A stretch of DNA of 64,000 nucleotides from Trema orientale. Lineage: Eukaryota > Streptophyta > Magnoliopsida > Rosales > Cannabaceae. The notes below the pieces were generated by a model. That model did no database searches and was not told the DNA's origin. It was given only the letters and a program-made list of their open reading frames with translations. The position numbers were made by a program, and so were the translations under genes. This document shows, in pieces, positions 34,618 through 47,249 of this stretch (its first letter is position 1; every line of letters starts with the position of its first letter). The DNA is taken from NCBI GenBank assembly GCA_002914845.1, contig JXTC01000017.1, positions 1,635,262 through 1,699,261 on the forward strand, in the 5' to 3' direction.

Positions 34618-34738
34618 ATGATATTAATTTCTCTCTCTCTCGCTCTCTCTCACTCTATTCTTTGAAAAAACAAAAACAAAATAAAAAAGAAGAGAGAGGG
34701 AGAGAGCGCGCGCGCGAGAGAAATTAATATCAAGATCA
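34618..34738. repeat. Inverted repeat with CT/GA arms
   Basis: TGATATTAATTTCTCTCTCT at the left pairs with GAGAGAAATTAATATCA at the right over 17 perfect bases. The pairing continues into a CT tract on one side and a GA/GC tract on the other. The loop is about 45 bases and A-rich. It would form a long hairpin if transcribed. No known microRNA sequence was recognised in the arms. Confidence 0.6.
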
Positions 34739-37700
34739 GGGGTAAGCTATATGGGTAATAACCAATGCAACATAATGAATTTATTCCAGTTATGGGGACA
34801 AGAAATCTTATTTCTATATGGTAACTAGACTAAGGTTTTGTTCCCCCCCCTTTTGTTTTTTTTTTTTTATAAGAAGAAGTGAACTTGTGACCTACTGCGT
34901 GCCCAAGTGCAGATTAGTGCAACAAATTTTGTTGCTAGCATAACCCTTGAAGTTCTCTTTTCTTTGTACTAGTGCTAGTACATATAAAATTTGAGTTAAT
35001 TATTATAAAGTTCTAGTTAGTTTGTGACCAAAAGAATAAGGTCTGAGTTTGTAAACGTAGTAATATTAACCATTTCCTCCTGCTTTTTTTTTTTCTCTTG
35101 GTAATAGTTTTAAAAATGTTTCATCCTTAATTAATCAAATGGAAATTTAATCAAGTGGTTCTTAAAGTGTTAATATATGTAGACAGAGTGGAGCTTCCAA
35201 ACCGCTAAATGCTGATCAAACTGGGAATATTGGTTAGTATGCTTAATATGTAGAGATGATCAATGCGAGATCTTAATTTCACATGTATAGTTTGTAGCTA
35301 CACAATTGGGCAACACCAATATATATGTGGATATTCATTAGTATTATATATATATATATCTATACGCACAGGATACACAATCACTATAATAATAGGAACA
35401 CATGATTTGTCATATGCATTAAGTACCAACAACTCATGATTCATATTTAAAGAAAACAAAGCAAAAACAAAACAACCACGTAATGAGAAATGAGATTCGG
35501 TTAATTTATATGAATGAACAAATTGAACAAATCTAAAAGTAGTAGTAGTAATAATAATAATAATAATAATAGTTCTACAGATCTAGTAATTTTTATCTAG
35601 ATAGATATTTCTAATGACGTGGTATCACTTAATTGGTTAGTATTCATGAGTGAAATACATTTAGAAATCACAACTAATACATGTACTCTTCTTCTTCTTC
35701 TTCTTTTTTTTTTTCCTAAAAAAAATTATTAAAAAAAATCACCTATTAATTGGCCCATAATAAAGTTGTGTTATCTTAGTTATGAATTTATAAAAATTTG
35801 TCAACATTTTTTGGTATTTCTTGAACAAAAAAGAAATCTTTTTTGCTAGTAGTATTGGAGGAATATTTACTTTGTTGAGGAGGAGATAAGAATATCATAT
35901 CTAATATGAAGTTTTTTAAGAGTCAAAGTTTTATTACATGTTTAATTACCAAGCACTTGAGTATGACAACTCGACAAGCAAGAAGTGTAGCTATTAACTA
36001 TATAAGTTCCGTACGTACTATACATGCAAAAACATATCATTAATGTGAGGATTTAAGTTTGGTTAAATCCAGTAAGTAAAGGAAAAAGTAACGCAATAAT
36101 TTAGTAATTATGCATTAATTAGAAGGCCTTTAAAAGGTATACTTGAAAGTGAAGGCTCATCAACTCTATATGTAAATGCATATTTACTGTACACACCATC
36201 CACATAACAATATAACTTCAAGCTTTAGCCCTTACATATATATATATATATATATATATACCTGATTGGGAGAGTATAAATTTGGACTCAGATCGCCTAC
36301 ATTGAGAGGAAATATAATGAAAAACATGTACATGTATAGAGTCAACAAGACGAATAAGAATGCCGGTGAATTAGACCCTCTATTTATGTATATCAAGTCC
36401 ATATATACATTATTAGCTATATTTGTTTCTTTCTCGGTCATGATTGATGAGTTTGACCCATGTACATATATATATATAGCATAAGTTCAGTCAAGAATAG
36501 TCGTTGGAAGGTAAAAAACCCATTTTCCAATATCATATTGCGACTCTAGATTGGTTATATTGCTAGTTAATGTAGTAAGAATCCAAAGGAAAGTGATGGG
36601 ACAATATATTGGGAGAAATAGTAATATGCTGCTTCACATAGTTAGGTTTGAGGCTTTAGTGTTCCTAGTACTAGAACAGAAATAGTGGCTAGTTGGATTT
36701 TAGTGTGTTTAAGTAAAGAAATAAATGCACCTCTAACACTAAATTATGGAGGACCAGAAGTATAAATGCTAATGAATTCCAGCTCCACATTATTGGAGTG
36801 ATAAGAGAGCCGGGATTAATATATCCCAAATATTTCTTTACAAATTAATAATTAATTAAGGACGACAATTAGATTAATTATTAACTTGGACGACAATTAG
36901 ATTAATTATTAACTTTCCTTAATTAATATTCAGAATGTGTAGTAGTTACTTTATCTTAGTTTTAGCCGGTAAAATGATAATGGGTAAAGAAACAAGCTTC
37001 TGCATCAACTTTTCAATTAATATGAATTAAATCTGACTCTGTCAAAGGCATAATTAATATCAATGAACAACAGAGCTGTATAAAACTAAACTAATTACTA
37101 CATTTTATTAACCGCTGTCTAATTCCCTATGAACTTATTTGGAAAGCTGAAAATAATGTGTGTGTATATATATATATATTTCACCATCTTTGGTTTTGTC
37201 ATGATCAATATTATTGTTATATTTCTTAATGAGGTAAATTTTTCCGAACACTTCTGCAAGAAGTTATAAAATTTAAAGCATTAACTACTAAAAAAAATAA
37301 TTTTTTTTAAGAAAGTAAGCATCTCTCATAAGTTTAGTTACTAAAGATAGATATTACGCGTTAAAAATTATTCATGATATACAAGTTGTACGTAACGATG
37401 ATAAGTTTAATTATTTGAGTTGATCGCTAATATAATATCCGCCCATCTTTCCCTAACAGATTTAAACAAACAAATAAAAAAAATTAATCAAAAATTGATT
37501 TAAGAGATATAAACATCAAGTATCTAAACTAGTTTGGCACTTCATCTCCGTGCTCAACATCCCAACTTAGTTGGGATACCAACAAAATAATAAAACTGCT
37601 TTGCCGACATATATTGAGGTATATTTATAATGATTTTAAAAAATAACGGTCTGCTTTCTTATAGTTTAGATGTATCATATCTGTTACATATATGTATGTA

Positions 37701-39094
37701 TATTTTAGCATATGCGTGATGTACAAATTTTAAAACTAACATTTTCAAATTCAGAGGGCGAATGAATTGAAGAACATTTATGAAGGCAACCTAATTCGGT
37801 GCCATCATATCATATTTCATATGGTAAAGTGTTGGTTTGACAATATGGATGAATGTATATGGTGAACATTTAATATGCTGAGAACAAAAGTCGATGGAAG
37901 ACTACATAATTTCGTACCAAATTTATTGCATGTGTGATTTGCAATTTTCCAGCTGTATATAGAATTTCATATCATATTTCATGATGATGAATATAATCGT
38001 GTGATTTGTCACCCAAAATTTGTAATTGATCTAAAATTCTCTATTTTCTCATAACTGTGTATGCAATAATATAATACAAACATGTACAAAAATCATTAGC
38101 TACTTTTTTCCCCCTTTTTTGAAAGGTTTAATTAGAATTGGGCTCGTAGCTAATTACTCTCATAATGACACTAAAAAAATTATAATGACCATGCAATTCC
38201 AATCCTTATAATGCATGTATGCTTATCNTATATCATATACTGTATATGTTATAAGTGTTCTTTATGAAAGAACAAAAACCTTGATTTACACATTCATCCT
38301 GTCATAAGAAAGAGACAGTAAGCTGAATATATAATATAATTATATACGGTGTTATAAGGTAATGACACAGGCATGCTATTATAATAATGACATATATATC
38401 TTTATTTATATGAAAAATTATGTTTGCACTACTACTATATTAAATATTAGTTGTCGGGTTTAGATCCATGGAGACTGTCTGTGGAAGAAATATTGCAGCA
38501 TCTCAATTCTCAATATCTTTTCCTTGATTGTTTAATTATATGTCTCTTAATAACTGTAATTGTTTTCCTATAGATCTGTTTCTTTTTTCTTTTTCAATTG
38601 ATTTGTTCAAACCAAAAAGAATGTCATATATAATAATAAAGTCGTACTACTTCATTAAACAAAAAACAGTAATAACCTACACAACTTAGCTAATGGATTT
38701 GTTTACTGAAAACAAAAACTTAAATCTTTATGAATTAACACACACATATACATGTGTGTGTGTGATTATAAAAATAATTTTTCGAACTTATAGTGATACC
38801 GTTGACTTTTTATGTACATTGTGGGACGTCAAGGAATTCCTTTGACCTCACGTTGTCGTGATTCGTCAGGTACTTCATAGTCTTTTTGTTTTTTTAGGGA
38901 TTTAAAAATAAATAAGAAACTAAGCTAGATCTTTATGCTTGATCCAATTTCTCTAATCCTAAATGGATCGATCGAGGTGATAACAATTAGATCTCTAATT
39001 TTTGGTTTAATGGAGCTAGTTTGCAGCGCATATATAGGCTCTTTCACATATTGTTTCAACCACATTTTACTTTTCATTAATATATTAACTAATA

Positions 39095-39246
39095 GGGGAG
39101 GGCTACAGTAAGGGCGCCCTTACGTAGGGCCACCCCTTATACACCGTTGGATAGGAATCTGTGGGGAATCTATTTATACACAGATTCCCATCCAACGGTG
39201 TATAGACAAGGCCCTACGTAGAGACGCTCCTACTGTAGACGCGCCC
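39095..39246. mobile_element. Small MULE-type MITE with 9-bp target duplication
   Basis: Flanked by TAACTAATA at 39086-39094 and 39247-39255, a perfect 9-bp duplication. The 152-bp body folds back: left GGGGAGGGCTACAGTAAGGG against right complement GGGCGCGTCTACAGTAGGAG, and the inner arms CACCGTTGGATAGGAATCTG and CAGATTCCCATCCAACGGTG also pair. There is no coding capacity. Confidence 0.85.
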
Positions 39247-40802
39247 TAACTAATATTATTTATGCTTTTATGATAATTGCATCAAATTTATGTTTCCATC
39301 ATTAAGGGGGCCCTTATATATAGTATTTATTCAAAAATGATAATAAGTAGTAATGTAGGTATTATATTGTCGCACCATATTATTTAATCTGACTTTACTA
39401 TGCATTTTATAACTTTATTACACTCTTACTAATAATCTATAATATTACAACTATATATCATTGTATAAGGTAATCAATAAGATAAGAAAATGGGGCAAAT
39501 AATCTCCATCCATTTGGTAAAGCAGTTGTTGGAATTAAGATTTTATTGTCACTCTTTCTTCGAGGGAAAAAAAAATATTTACACCAAAGTGAATTAACTT
39601 GCTTTTAGATTTCTTATATTTTAGGGAATTGAAGAAATTCCAGCACAAATAGAGGAGGAAGAGGGAAGGTTTACATACTTGAATAAATTGAATATGAAAA
39701 TGCGGTATTTGGCTTCTCCATAAAATTGCAGTGCACGATGTATGACTATTTATAGATATATTTATATATAATTACATTATTCTAATAGGACGAAATTTAT
39801 CCCATAAAACATATATATCAAGTATAAACATGAAATATCGCATTTTTTTAATATATAAACATGGTTTTAGAATTACACCGAGAAAAACAATAATAACAAT
39901 AATAATCACACCAACTTATAATTTTCATTTTGTGACCAAGAATTTCCTCACGACTGTATGGTTGATAAGTATATTGTAAATGAAGGTCAAACACATTACC
40001 CTAATTACCTCCAAAAAAAAAAAAAAAAACACATTACCCTAACAAAGTGTCAATTACAATTTACAACAACTGTTTTTCCAGCCTGAATATTACAATTTTG
40101 TCACAAGTATTGAGTTTTTGTGCTTATCACTATTGACACTACTTGGCACATCTAATAAAAATATTGTCTCATCATTATTAGAAAATTAGTACCGTAGGCA
40201 TGATTACTGTGATAATGTTGTTATTATATCTATAAACTATCATCCTTTTCCAGATATATATATATATATATATCTATCAACTATCAAGAGCTTTTTTCTC
40301 TTTTTTTTTAACAAAAGACTTTCAAGAGTTTAATTTGTTCAAGCCAAAGAAAAACTATCAAGAGATTTGATATATTTGTCTCTCCAATTCTGGTAAAACT
40401 ATTATATTAAAAAAATTAAAAATTAAAAAAAAAAAGAGTAAAACTAAGTGATCATCAGCCAATCAAAAATTTTGCAAGCGCCATGTACATATGTACTAAG
40501 TATATTTGTTGTTATAAAATTGGTATATATTTTCTGTACACCACGATATTTACCCCAAAAGAAAGAATTTTTTTTTTTTTTCTGTAAGGGTATATTAATA
40601 TGATAGATAATTACTATTTCAGTACACAAATTATAGATAAAATAAAAAGTGGGGGGGACACGTATGCAATCCCAAATCCGAAGGCAAAGAGTGCAAAGCA
40701 TGGGTCATGGTTCATTCACACTCTTAAAACAGTCTTCAGAGACCCGAACGCCACAACGCCAGTCTTCCCCTGAAATGTACCCTCTCCCCCCCAAAAAGCA
40801 TT

Positions 40803-40840
40803 TACTTCTCTCTCTCCCTCTCTCTCACTCTTTCATTTAT

Positions 40841-40872
<32 letters not shown>

Positions 40873-41152
40873 TCCGATTTTTTCTTCTATTTTCTTACCT
40901 TTTCCATCCCTTTTTCCCTTATCCCAAACACACAAAAACCAAAACCAAAACCAAAACCAAAACCAAAACCTCAGCTCCAAAATCATCAACATCACCGTAG
41001 TACGCCTCCTCCTCCTCCTCACGTGCCACTTACGTGACTCCGTATCTTCCTCCCTCTACTTCTTTGGCTAGAGAGAGACATTTATTCTAAACAATACCTC
41101 ATCGTTCGTTCATTCATTCGCTCTCTCTCTCTCTCTCTGTCTCTCTATCTCT
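40803..41152 (+). promoter_or_regulatory. CT-rich 5' leader/promoter of the ATL4-like gene
   Basis: Upstream of the start codon lie long CT tracts (about 40808-40874 and 41121-41150) and a perfect five-to-six-fold CCAAAA repeat at about 40935-40968. CT tracts just upstream of plant start codons are a common core-promoter/leader feature. No ATG occurs between about 41060 and 41157, so the nearby leader lacks an upstream start. The context of the start codon is AAAAATGTC. Confidence 0.55.
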
Positions 41153-41156
41153 AAAA

Positions 41157-42191
41157 ATGTCGTCTGATGGGTCTCCACCGCCGCCATTGACGAGCTTCTT
41201 CAGCTCCACGGAGGCCGTACCTCCTCCGATTCCTCACCACCGCAGTGCCTCTCTCAGCCCGAGCATCCTCATCATAATCCTCATCCTCGCCGTCACGTTC
41301 GTCGCCTCCGTCTCGCTCTGCGTCCTCCTCCGCCACCTCAACCGCCGCTGCCTCCGCCACCTCACTCCTTCCACGTCAGCACCTCCCTCCTCCTCCTCCG
41401 CCGCCGCCGGAGACTCTCTCCGAATGTCGAGCCGCCGCGTCTCGCCTGAGAATCCGAACACCGCGCTCATCGAGTCGCTTCCGCTCTTCACCTTTTCCTC
41501 CGTCACGACGCGCCGCTCCTCCTCCTCCGCCGACTGCGCCGTCTGCCTCTCGAAGTTCGAGGCCGACGACCAGCTCCGCCTCCTCCCCCTCTGCTGCCAC
41601 GCGTTCCACGCGCTCTGTGTCGACACGTGGCTTCACTCCAACCAGACCTGTCCGCTGTGCCGATCGCCGATTTTCGTCTCCGAGGCCGAAATCCTCAAGA
41701 CGCTTCTCGCGCCGGACGGTGAAAACCACGGCGGCGGCGGCGATAGCTTTAGAGTCGAGATCGGAAACGTCAGCCGCCGACGAACGACGTCTGATTCCGG
41801 CGACTTCACGCGGCGGTCCTACTCCATTGGCTCGTTCGAGTACCTCGTCGACGAGGACTCCGAGATCGTCCTCGGCAATACTCACCGGAGAAGTAACTCC
41901 GATTTCAAAGAGGATCAGAGCAGGCCTTTGCCGCCTCCGGCGTCTCAGTTGCCGGCGCCGGAGCCGAGCTTGGCGGCGGAGGTGTCCTCCGGGAGGAGTT
42001 GGCTTAAGGAGTATGTGGATCGCCTCTCGCTGTCCTTCTCCTCTCGAGCTCTGTCATTTCGTAGCTCCGGCAGATTCTTCAGCGGGAGCAGTCGCCGGAG
42101 TGAGGTTCCCGGCGTCGGAGAATGGGACCTTGAAGCTTGCCGTGTTGGGGAAGAGATAAGCGAGCTTTTTCGTTGGGCTTCAGGGGTATGA
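41157..42191 (+). CDS. ATL4: ATL-family RING-H2 E3 ubiquitin ligase, ATL4-like
   Basis: Single-exon frame of 344 residues, clearly GC-richer than its surroundings. In order: a Pro/Ser-rich N-terminus (1-32), one membrane segment at about 34-58 (SPSILIIILILAVTFVA...), a basic linker, the ATL GLD-like motif at about 102-112 (TALIESLPLFTF), and a canonical RING-H2 domain at 127-168. The ligands fit C-x2-C-x15-C-x1-H-x2-H-x2-C-x10-C-x2-C: C127, C130, C146, H148, H151, C154, C165 and C168, with Trp158 in place for E2 contact. The Ser/Arg-rich C-terminal half has family-type words (RRSYSIGSFEYLVDE; SGRSWLKEYVDRLS) found in ATL4/ATL-like proteins. Known: ATLs are membrane-anchored ligases, often induced by elicitors or carbon/nitrogen status. 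The usual absence of introns in ATL genes fits. Long antisense frames here are composition artefacts. ATL4 beside CPN10 in Arabidopsis (At3g60220/At3g60210, from memory) supports the orthologue call. Confidence 0.93.
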   Translation: MSSDGSPPPPLTSFFSSTEAVPPPIPHHRSASLSPSILIIILILAVTFVASVSLCVLLRHLNRRCLRHLTPSTSAPPSSSSAAAGDSLRMSSRRVSPENPNTALIESLPLFTFSSVTTRRSSSSADCAVCLSKFEADDQLRLLPLCCHAFHALCVDTWLHSNQTCPLCRSPIFVSEAEILKTLLAPDGENHGGGGDSFRVEIGNVSRRRTTSDSGDFTRRSYSIGSFEYLVDEDSEIVLGNTHRRSNSDFKEDQSRPLPPPASQLPAPEPSLAAEVSSGRSWLKEYVDRLSLSFSSRALSFRSSGRFFSGSSRRSEVPGVGEWDLEACRVGEEISELFRWASGV

Positions 42192-45100
42192 TTTGTAAAT
42201 ATGGAGTTTGTTTAGGACTAAAAAGTTTAAAAAAAAAATTCTTTGATTTGGTTGGTAACATGGTGTATAAATTTTTACTGTTTTGAGGACCTGAGTGAGT
42301 AAGATATAAAGTTTTTAAAAAAAAAAAAGTCATGTGATTTGGCATTTTCTGTGATCTGGTGGGTGAGGACACACTGTAATAAATGGTGTTCTCCTCATTT
42401 ATGATAGATCACCTAGTTAGTGACCAACCCTTTTAATGGAAAAAGCCAATTTTTGCCCCCACTTCTATTCTTCTTCCAATATCGTATGTATAATATTAAA
42501 TATTAATTCTATTTTTATTTTTATTATCTCTTAATTTGATTGTATTATTGATGTTGACATTGTAAATAGACTTTTATATAATCCCATTATTTTAATGAAA
42601 ATGTTGGAAAGAAAATATATATACGTGGGAATTTAGTTCTTTTGGAATCATGACTTTGCTTGCTTACATTGTCAATGGAAAAGAGGAAAAAGAAAAGAAA
42701 GTTACTAAGAAAAAAAAAAAAAAAAAGAGAAACAAAATTTGGGGAATTAAAGAGCTAATTAATACTATGTTGGGTGAGATAGTTAGAGCTTTCAAAGATT
42801 CGGAGAGTTGGACCAATTTTTGGTAAGAGGTACCTTTGGCATATATGTTCTCTAATTGGTTTTCTCCTACTTTTTGCCTTATCTCTCACCTACAAATAGT
42901 TCTTTCTCTTTAGATCTATGTCAACTTATTTTAGCAGTACCCTTATAGATTTGATAAAGTTAAAAAATGAGATTCCAAATTTGCTAATAAATAGAATTCA
43001 CAAAATTGAAACTATTATATTGCAACTTTAGTCTAATTCCTAACCCAAATATATAATTGATTTTGTCATGCGAATGTGGGATGAATAAAGTTGTGTGGTT
43101 TAATTAGTTTCTTTAATAAAGTTCGATTAAAGACTTGATTCCAAGAGTATGGTTTTAAGGTAGGTTTTCGAAAAACCAATACCAAATTACTAATACTTAA
43201 TTTGTCTTTCCATTTTACAATGTAAAAAATATTAGAAAAGTATTAAGACTAGCTCGAATTTAGAGAAGATTGTGAACTTTATTCTTGTAGAAATGATGTA
43301 ATAATATCCCTTCCGGAAAAAAAAAATATATATATATATATTCATCTTTGCTTGTATCTTTTAGTAGTCAACCTAATTAGAAGAGATGAGAGATGGTCAG
43401 AATTTTATTTCAAGTCAAAATTGTGTTTTGATGGTCACATGACAAGTGTTAGACCATGAGTCCAAGATCCAACCTTACCATGAAAAATTAAAGAAAAAGA
43501 AAATCTAAATTCCAACCTATATTACAAAGTTTACCAACTTACTCTCCTGGAATTCATATCTAGAAATATCTCATCCCAAATAAAGAAAGATATCTATGAT
43601 TTTGCTTCAGAAACTAGTTCCAAATGTGTACACAATAGGCAGAAAAAGGAAATTAAAGAAAAGGGAAAAAAAAAAGAGGAGAGAATAGTTTTCTCATTAT
43701 CCACAAGAAGGAATGATAATATACAACTAAAGATTGAGTAAAATATAGTTAGGTGAATTAGGTTATTTAGTGTTCTAACTACAATAGACAGGAATTAGAA
43801 ACTACTCATAGACTAAATTTAATTGTTAGGTCGTTTTAGGTCAGGGAAGGTTGATGATCAGTATATATGTTCTATTTTGTGTACACACATATATATATAT
43901 ATATATATATTAGTATCGTGTACGCTGGTTCTTAGCCTTGTCTTGATGTATATGGAATTAATTGTTGCCTTTTTTTCATCTATTGTTTGTTCCTGTTGCA
44001 TTACAAACATGTAGATTTTGTTTCATTGGAAAAGGTTCAATTGAAAGTGACTCTAGAGAACAACTACCAATAACTTGGAAAATGAAAGAAATCTTTTCTA
44101 ATTACTTTTTTTTTGGGGGGTTAAATACCCCTTATTTCTCTTGTTCATATTGTAATTTTCCCTTACAGTATCGTCAAGATAAAATAAGTATTTTTGTAAA
44201 GTTTACCGATGAACGAATTTGTTACGTGTAAGATGCACAAATTATAAGTTATGCAACATGTCTAATTTTCCCTTTTTTAAAAAAAAAAAAATTCTTAATG
44301 CTGTATTGTATGCATGTATAATTTGACGTGACAGAAATTGATATTATAAATACATTAATTTCAATTGAAGATAATATGCTGGTGGAATCATGTAAGTTAC
44401 ATGGTAATTACAACGAAGTTTCAGATAGTGATAGCTAACAAGTCACCGACTTCGATTTGGTCCAGCATTTCAATTTTAACAAGTTGATATCATATAATTA
44501 ATTAACATTTCACAGTAGATAAGCTTAGAAAAGTAAGCCGTCAAAAAGGAATAGCTAAATAACTTTATTATATTCTTTTTATTTTGCTCTGAAGCTAAAC
44601 ACTTATATAGTAACGTACGGCTGGGCTGACCCTTATTTATCATATTATTATTAAATGATTTAGTAGGATACAAACCTGAGTAAGTGATGACATTGATAGG
44701 GCTATTAATGTTCTTTTGACCTCGGGGAATACTATTCTCCAAGTTGATGTGTGTGTGTTTTTTTTTTTTTTTTTTAAGGTTTAATAATCATTTAATTTAT
44801 ACGAAAGAACAATTTTGAAGTATGACACTAAATTATCCATCATGCATGAAATAGCAGTTTTAACATCCTCATCAGAATTTTTACTCTTTGCTTAAATGTA
44901 ATAGGGTCATGTAAATTCCATACAGAATTTGATTAAAATTTTGATGAAGTGCCTCAAAATTATCTTAAAGGGAATGAAAATAGAAATCTGTCAACAATGA
45001 AACTCCTGTTTTCGGATAAAATTTTAAGTACAGATTGGAAATTTTAATAATATCATTATTATTATTTTCTATTGTAATGAATGACTAGTCAAATTCTTCT

Positions 45101-46161
45101 TTTTTTTTTTTTTAAACAAAGAGGAATTTAATTCCCTCAAACAATTATAGTACAATAACCAAACGAATATACAAAAGTGGAAAAAAAAAAAAGCAACTCT
45201 CAAGTCTCAATTAGTACATCAATTATAAACAAAAAACTGATAAAATTATCTTTTGATATACTATTATAATAATTAAGTTTTCATTATTTAATTAGTTCTA
45301 TACATATCGTTAGATAAATTTCTTAAAAGAAAATGAAGATTCACAACCAATTAGTACATCAGTTAGTGGATCGTATTATTTTACAGATGCACATCTTATT
45401 CATATTCTTTCATGACAATATTTTCGTTCTCCAATTTTCCTGTAGAATTCTGACCCACTTATAATGTCACGAATAACGATTTATCATAAACTTCTTCTTT
45501 TGTATAATTTATATGATGACAAATCTAAATAATTCATTATATTGGACCAAAATACTAAGGTGAAGAAAAAAAATAATTTTCAAAACAATTTCATTAATAT
45601 AAGTTGTAATAATACTAATTTACTTCCCTTCGAAATAAAATAAAATAACTAATATACTTTTTCTTTTCCATACCATATACATTGAAAGATATCCAAGTGA
45701 AGTCCCCTTTAGCAAACGTGGGTGTAATTGATTTGGCTCTATCACATAACAAAACAACGAAACACTCTTTGATAACTTTCAAGAAGAAAAAGACAATTAA
45801 GAAAGCCAGTGTTTATATGATCAACAACTTGACTTCCAAGAAGAAACAAGACAATATTATGGAAATTATCTTTATTATAATTGTTTTCCGGGAAAGTACA
45901 CTAATTGGACGATTTTGCAAGGCACGTAATGTGAATAATTTATAATTAATTGTCGACTCTTGATGCTTAATATTAGTTTGGTGATTAAGTTGAAAATTCC
46001 ACCTCCTTCTATTTGTTTATTTATTCTTTTAAGAAATCCTTTTATCACTGCTTACGATCATAAGTACTGTACTTGAACTCATGCATTACAACATGAATAA
46101 CAACTAATATCAAAATCCAGCAAGGTTTAATGAATATTACCATTGTATCAAATGATATTTA
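42192..46161. other. Gene-free AT-rich spacer
   Basis: No gene is recognised after the ATL gene's probable 3' UTR. The stretch holds homopolymer runs (poly-A at 42711-42725, poly-T at 44759-44775 and 45101-45113) and AT microsatellites (43326-43341, 43889-43909). Frames of up to about 90 codons are low-complexity. Confidence 0.45.
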
Positions 46162-46639
46162 GGCTATGTTTGGTAAGACGGAAAATAGAGAGGAAAGAAA
46201 AGGTGGGAGAGAAAAGTGGGGAGAAAGTAAAAAAAAATTAAGTTATTTAGTATAAAGGAAAAGGGAGGGTGGGAAGGGGAAGGGGAAGGGAGGGTGGGAA
46301 GGGGAGGGAGGGGAGAGAGAAGAGGAAAAAAAAAGAGAAAAAGGGATAGAAAAATGATAGGTGGGCCCCACAAAATTTTTCTCCCAAAATTAGAGAGAAA
46401 AGGGAAGTAAAGAGAAACTAATTAATGAATAAGTTTAAATTAATAAATTATCCTTACATATCAATTTTAAAAATCATTATATTAAAGGTAAATCAATCAT
46501 TTAAAATAAATCAATTTTTTTTCCTCTTTACATACCAAATAAAAATAAAGGAAAAATACTTTATTTTTCATCCTATATATTTTTTTTCCCTCCTATTTTT
46601 TCGTTACCTCTCATTTTCTTTCCTCTCTACCAAACATCC
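46162..46639. mobile_element. Foldback MITE with GG(CT)ATGTTTGGTA ends
   Basis: Left end GGCTATGTTTGGTAAGACGG; complement of right end GGATGTTTGGTAGAGAGG, followed on both arms by AGAGAGGAAAGAAAA. The plus strand of the left part is almost pure purine (46180-46345), containing tandem GGGAGGGTGGGAAGGGGA units. No target duplication is visible. The TGTTTGGTA ends suggest a hAT-type MITE. Confidence 0.55.
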
Positions 46640-47249
46640 AGTGTTTTTCTTATTCGGATCCTTTTTTTTTTTTTTCCCTTTTTTTTCCATTGCTGTCTAA
46701 GTTCCTTCTTAGAGATGGATTAAACTGGGTTTATAAGGGCCGCATAGCAAAATGGCTATTTTTGGCTCAAAATTCAATAGATATTCAAGCCTAAATCATT
46801 ATAGCAAAATGTTCAGCCCAAAGATTTGTTGTAATTTACACCAGAAAAACCCATCAAGCAACTTAGAAACCTATTTTTCCCAGGTATCTGAATTTTTCTC
46901 GCCTTCTTTCCCTGTTCATCACTCCAAAAACCATTTAATATCTCTTTGACATTTTCTTTGATTTTCCTTATGCACAAAATCCTCTCTCTCTCTCTCTCCA
47001 TAAAATCTCTCCTAGGAAAATATCTTTCAAGCTTCGATTCAAGGTTATCCTCAAAATTGTTGAAAATTTTAAAACCCTAATTTTCACTATATTTTGGTAC
47101 TAGTTCATAATAGTCAGATTGAAAATTTTCTTCATCACCGGAGTTTTGTTTATCTTCTATAGATATAAATTGGAGTTTTGAGTTTGGTTAATAATATACA
47201 TTTATGATTGATTTGAGTTTAGGTTCTTTAATGCTTGATTCTTACTCAT

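Larger units (their letters stand above)
32766..40640. other. Long gene-free stretch upstream of the ATL4-like gene
   Basis: About 7.9 kb of AT-rich DNA with no recognisable coding sequence or known microRNA sequence. It contains a probable old insertion at about 33612-33994 flanked by GAGATACACAGT/GAGATACATAGT, a foldback with CT/GA arms at 34618-34738, the MITE at 39095-39246, AT microsatellites (36236-36261, 40253-40272), (TAA)n near 35549-35570, a doubled 26-bp word GACGACAATTAGATTAATTA at about 36861-36915, and one undetermined base (n) at 38227. Confidence 0.5.

Noticed and set aside
34618..34738. Known microRNA precursor
   Set aside because: None of the conserved plant microRNA sequences I know was recognised in either arm. 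It is kept only as a hairpin observation.
40649..41071. 140-codon plus-strand frame in the ATL4-like leader
   Set aside because: It is made of CT-tract Ser/Leu/Pro repeats and CCAAAA-derived Gln/Asn repeats, typical of microsatellite translation.
41151..41885. Long minus-strand and alternative-frame reading frames over the ATL4-like gene (up to 180 codons)
   Set aside because: They are explained by the high GC and few stops of the real gene. They are Arg/Glu-rich, lack domains and overlap a frame with a full RING-H2 domain.
46164..46373. Proline/phenylalanine-rich frame
   Set aside because: It is a translation of the purine-rich strand of a MITE (GGGAGGGTGGGAAGG units).
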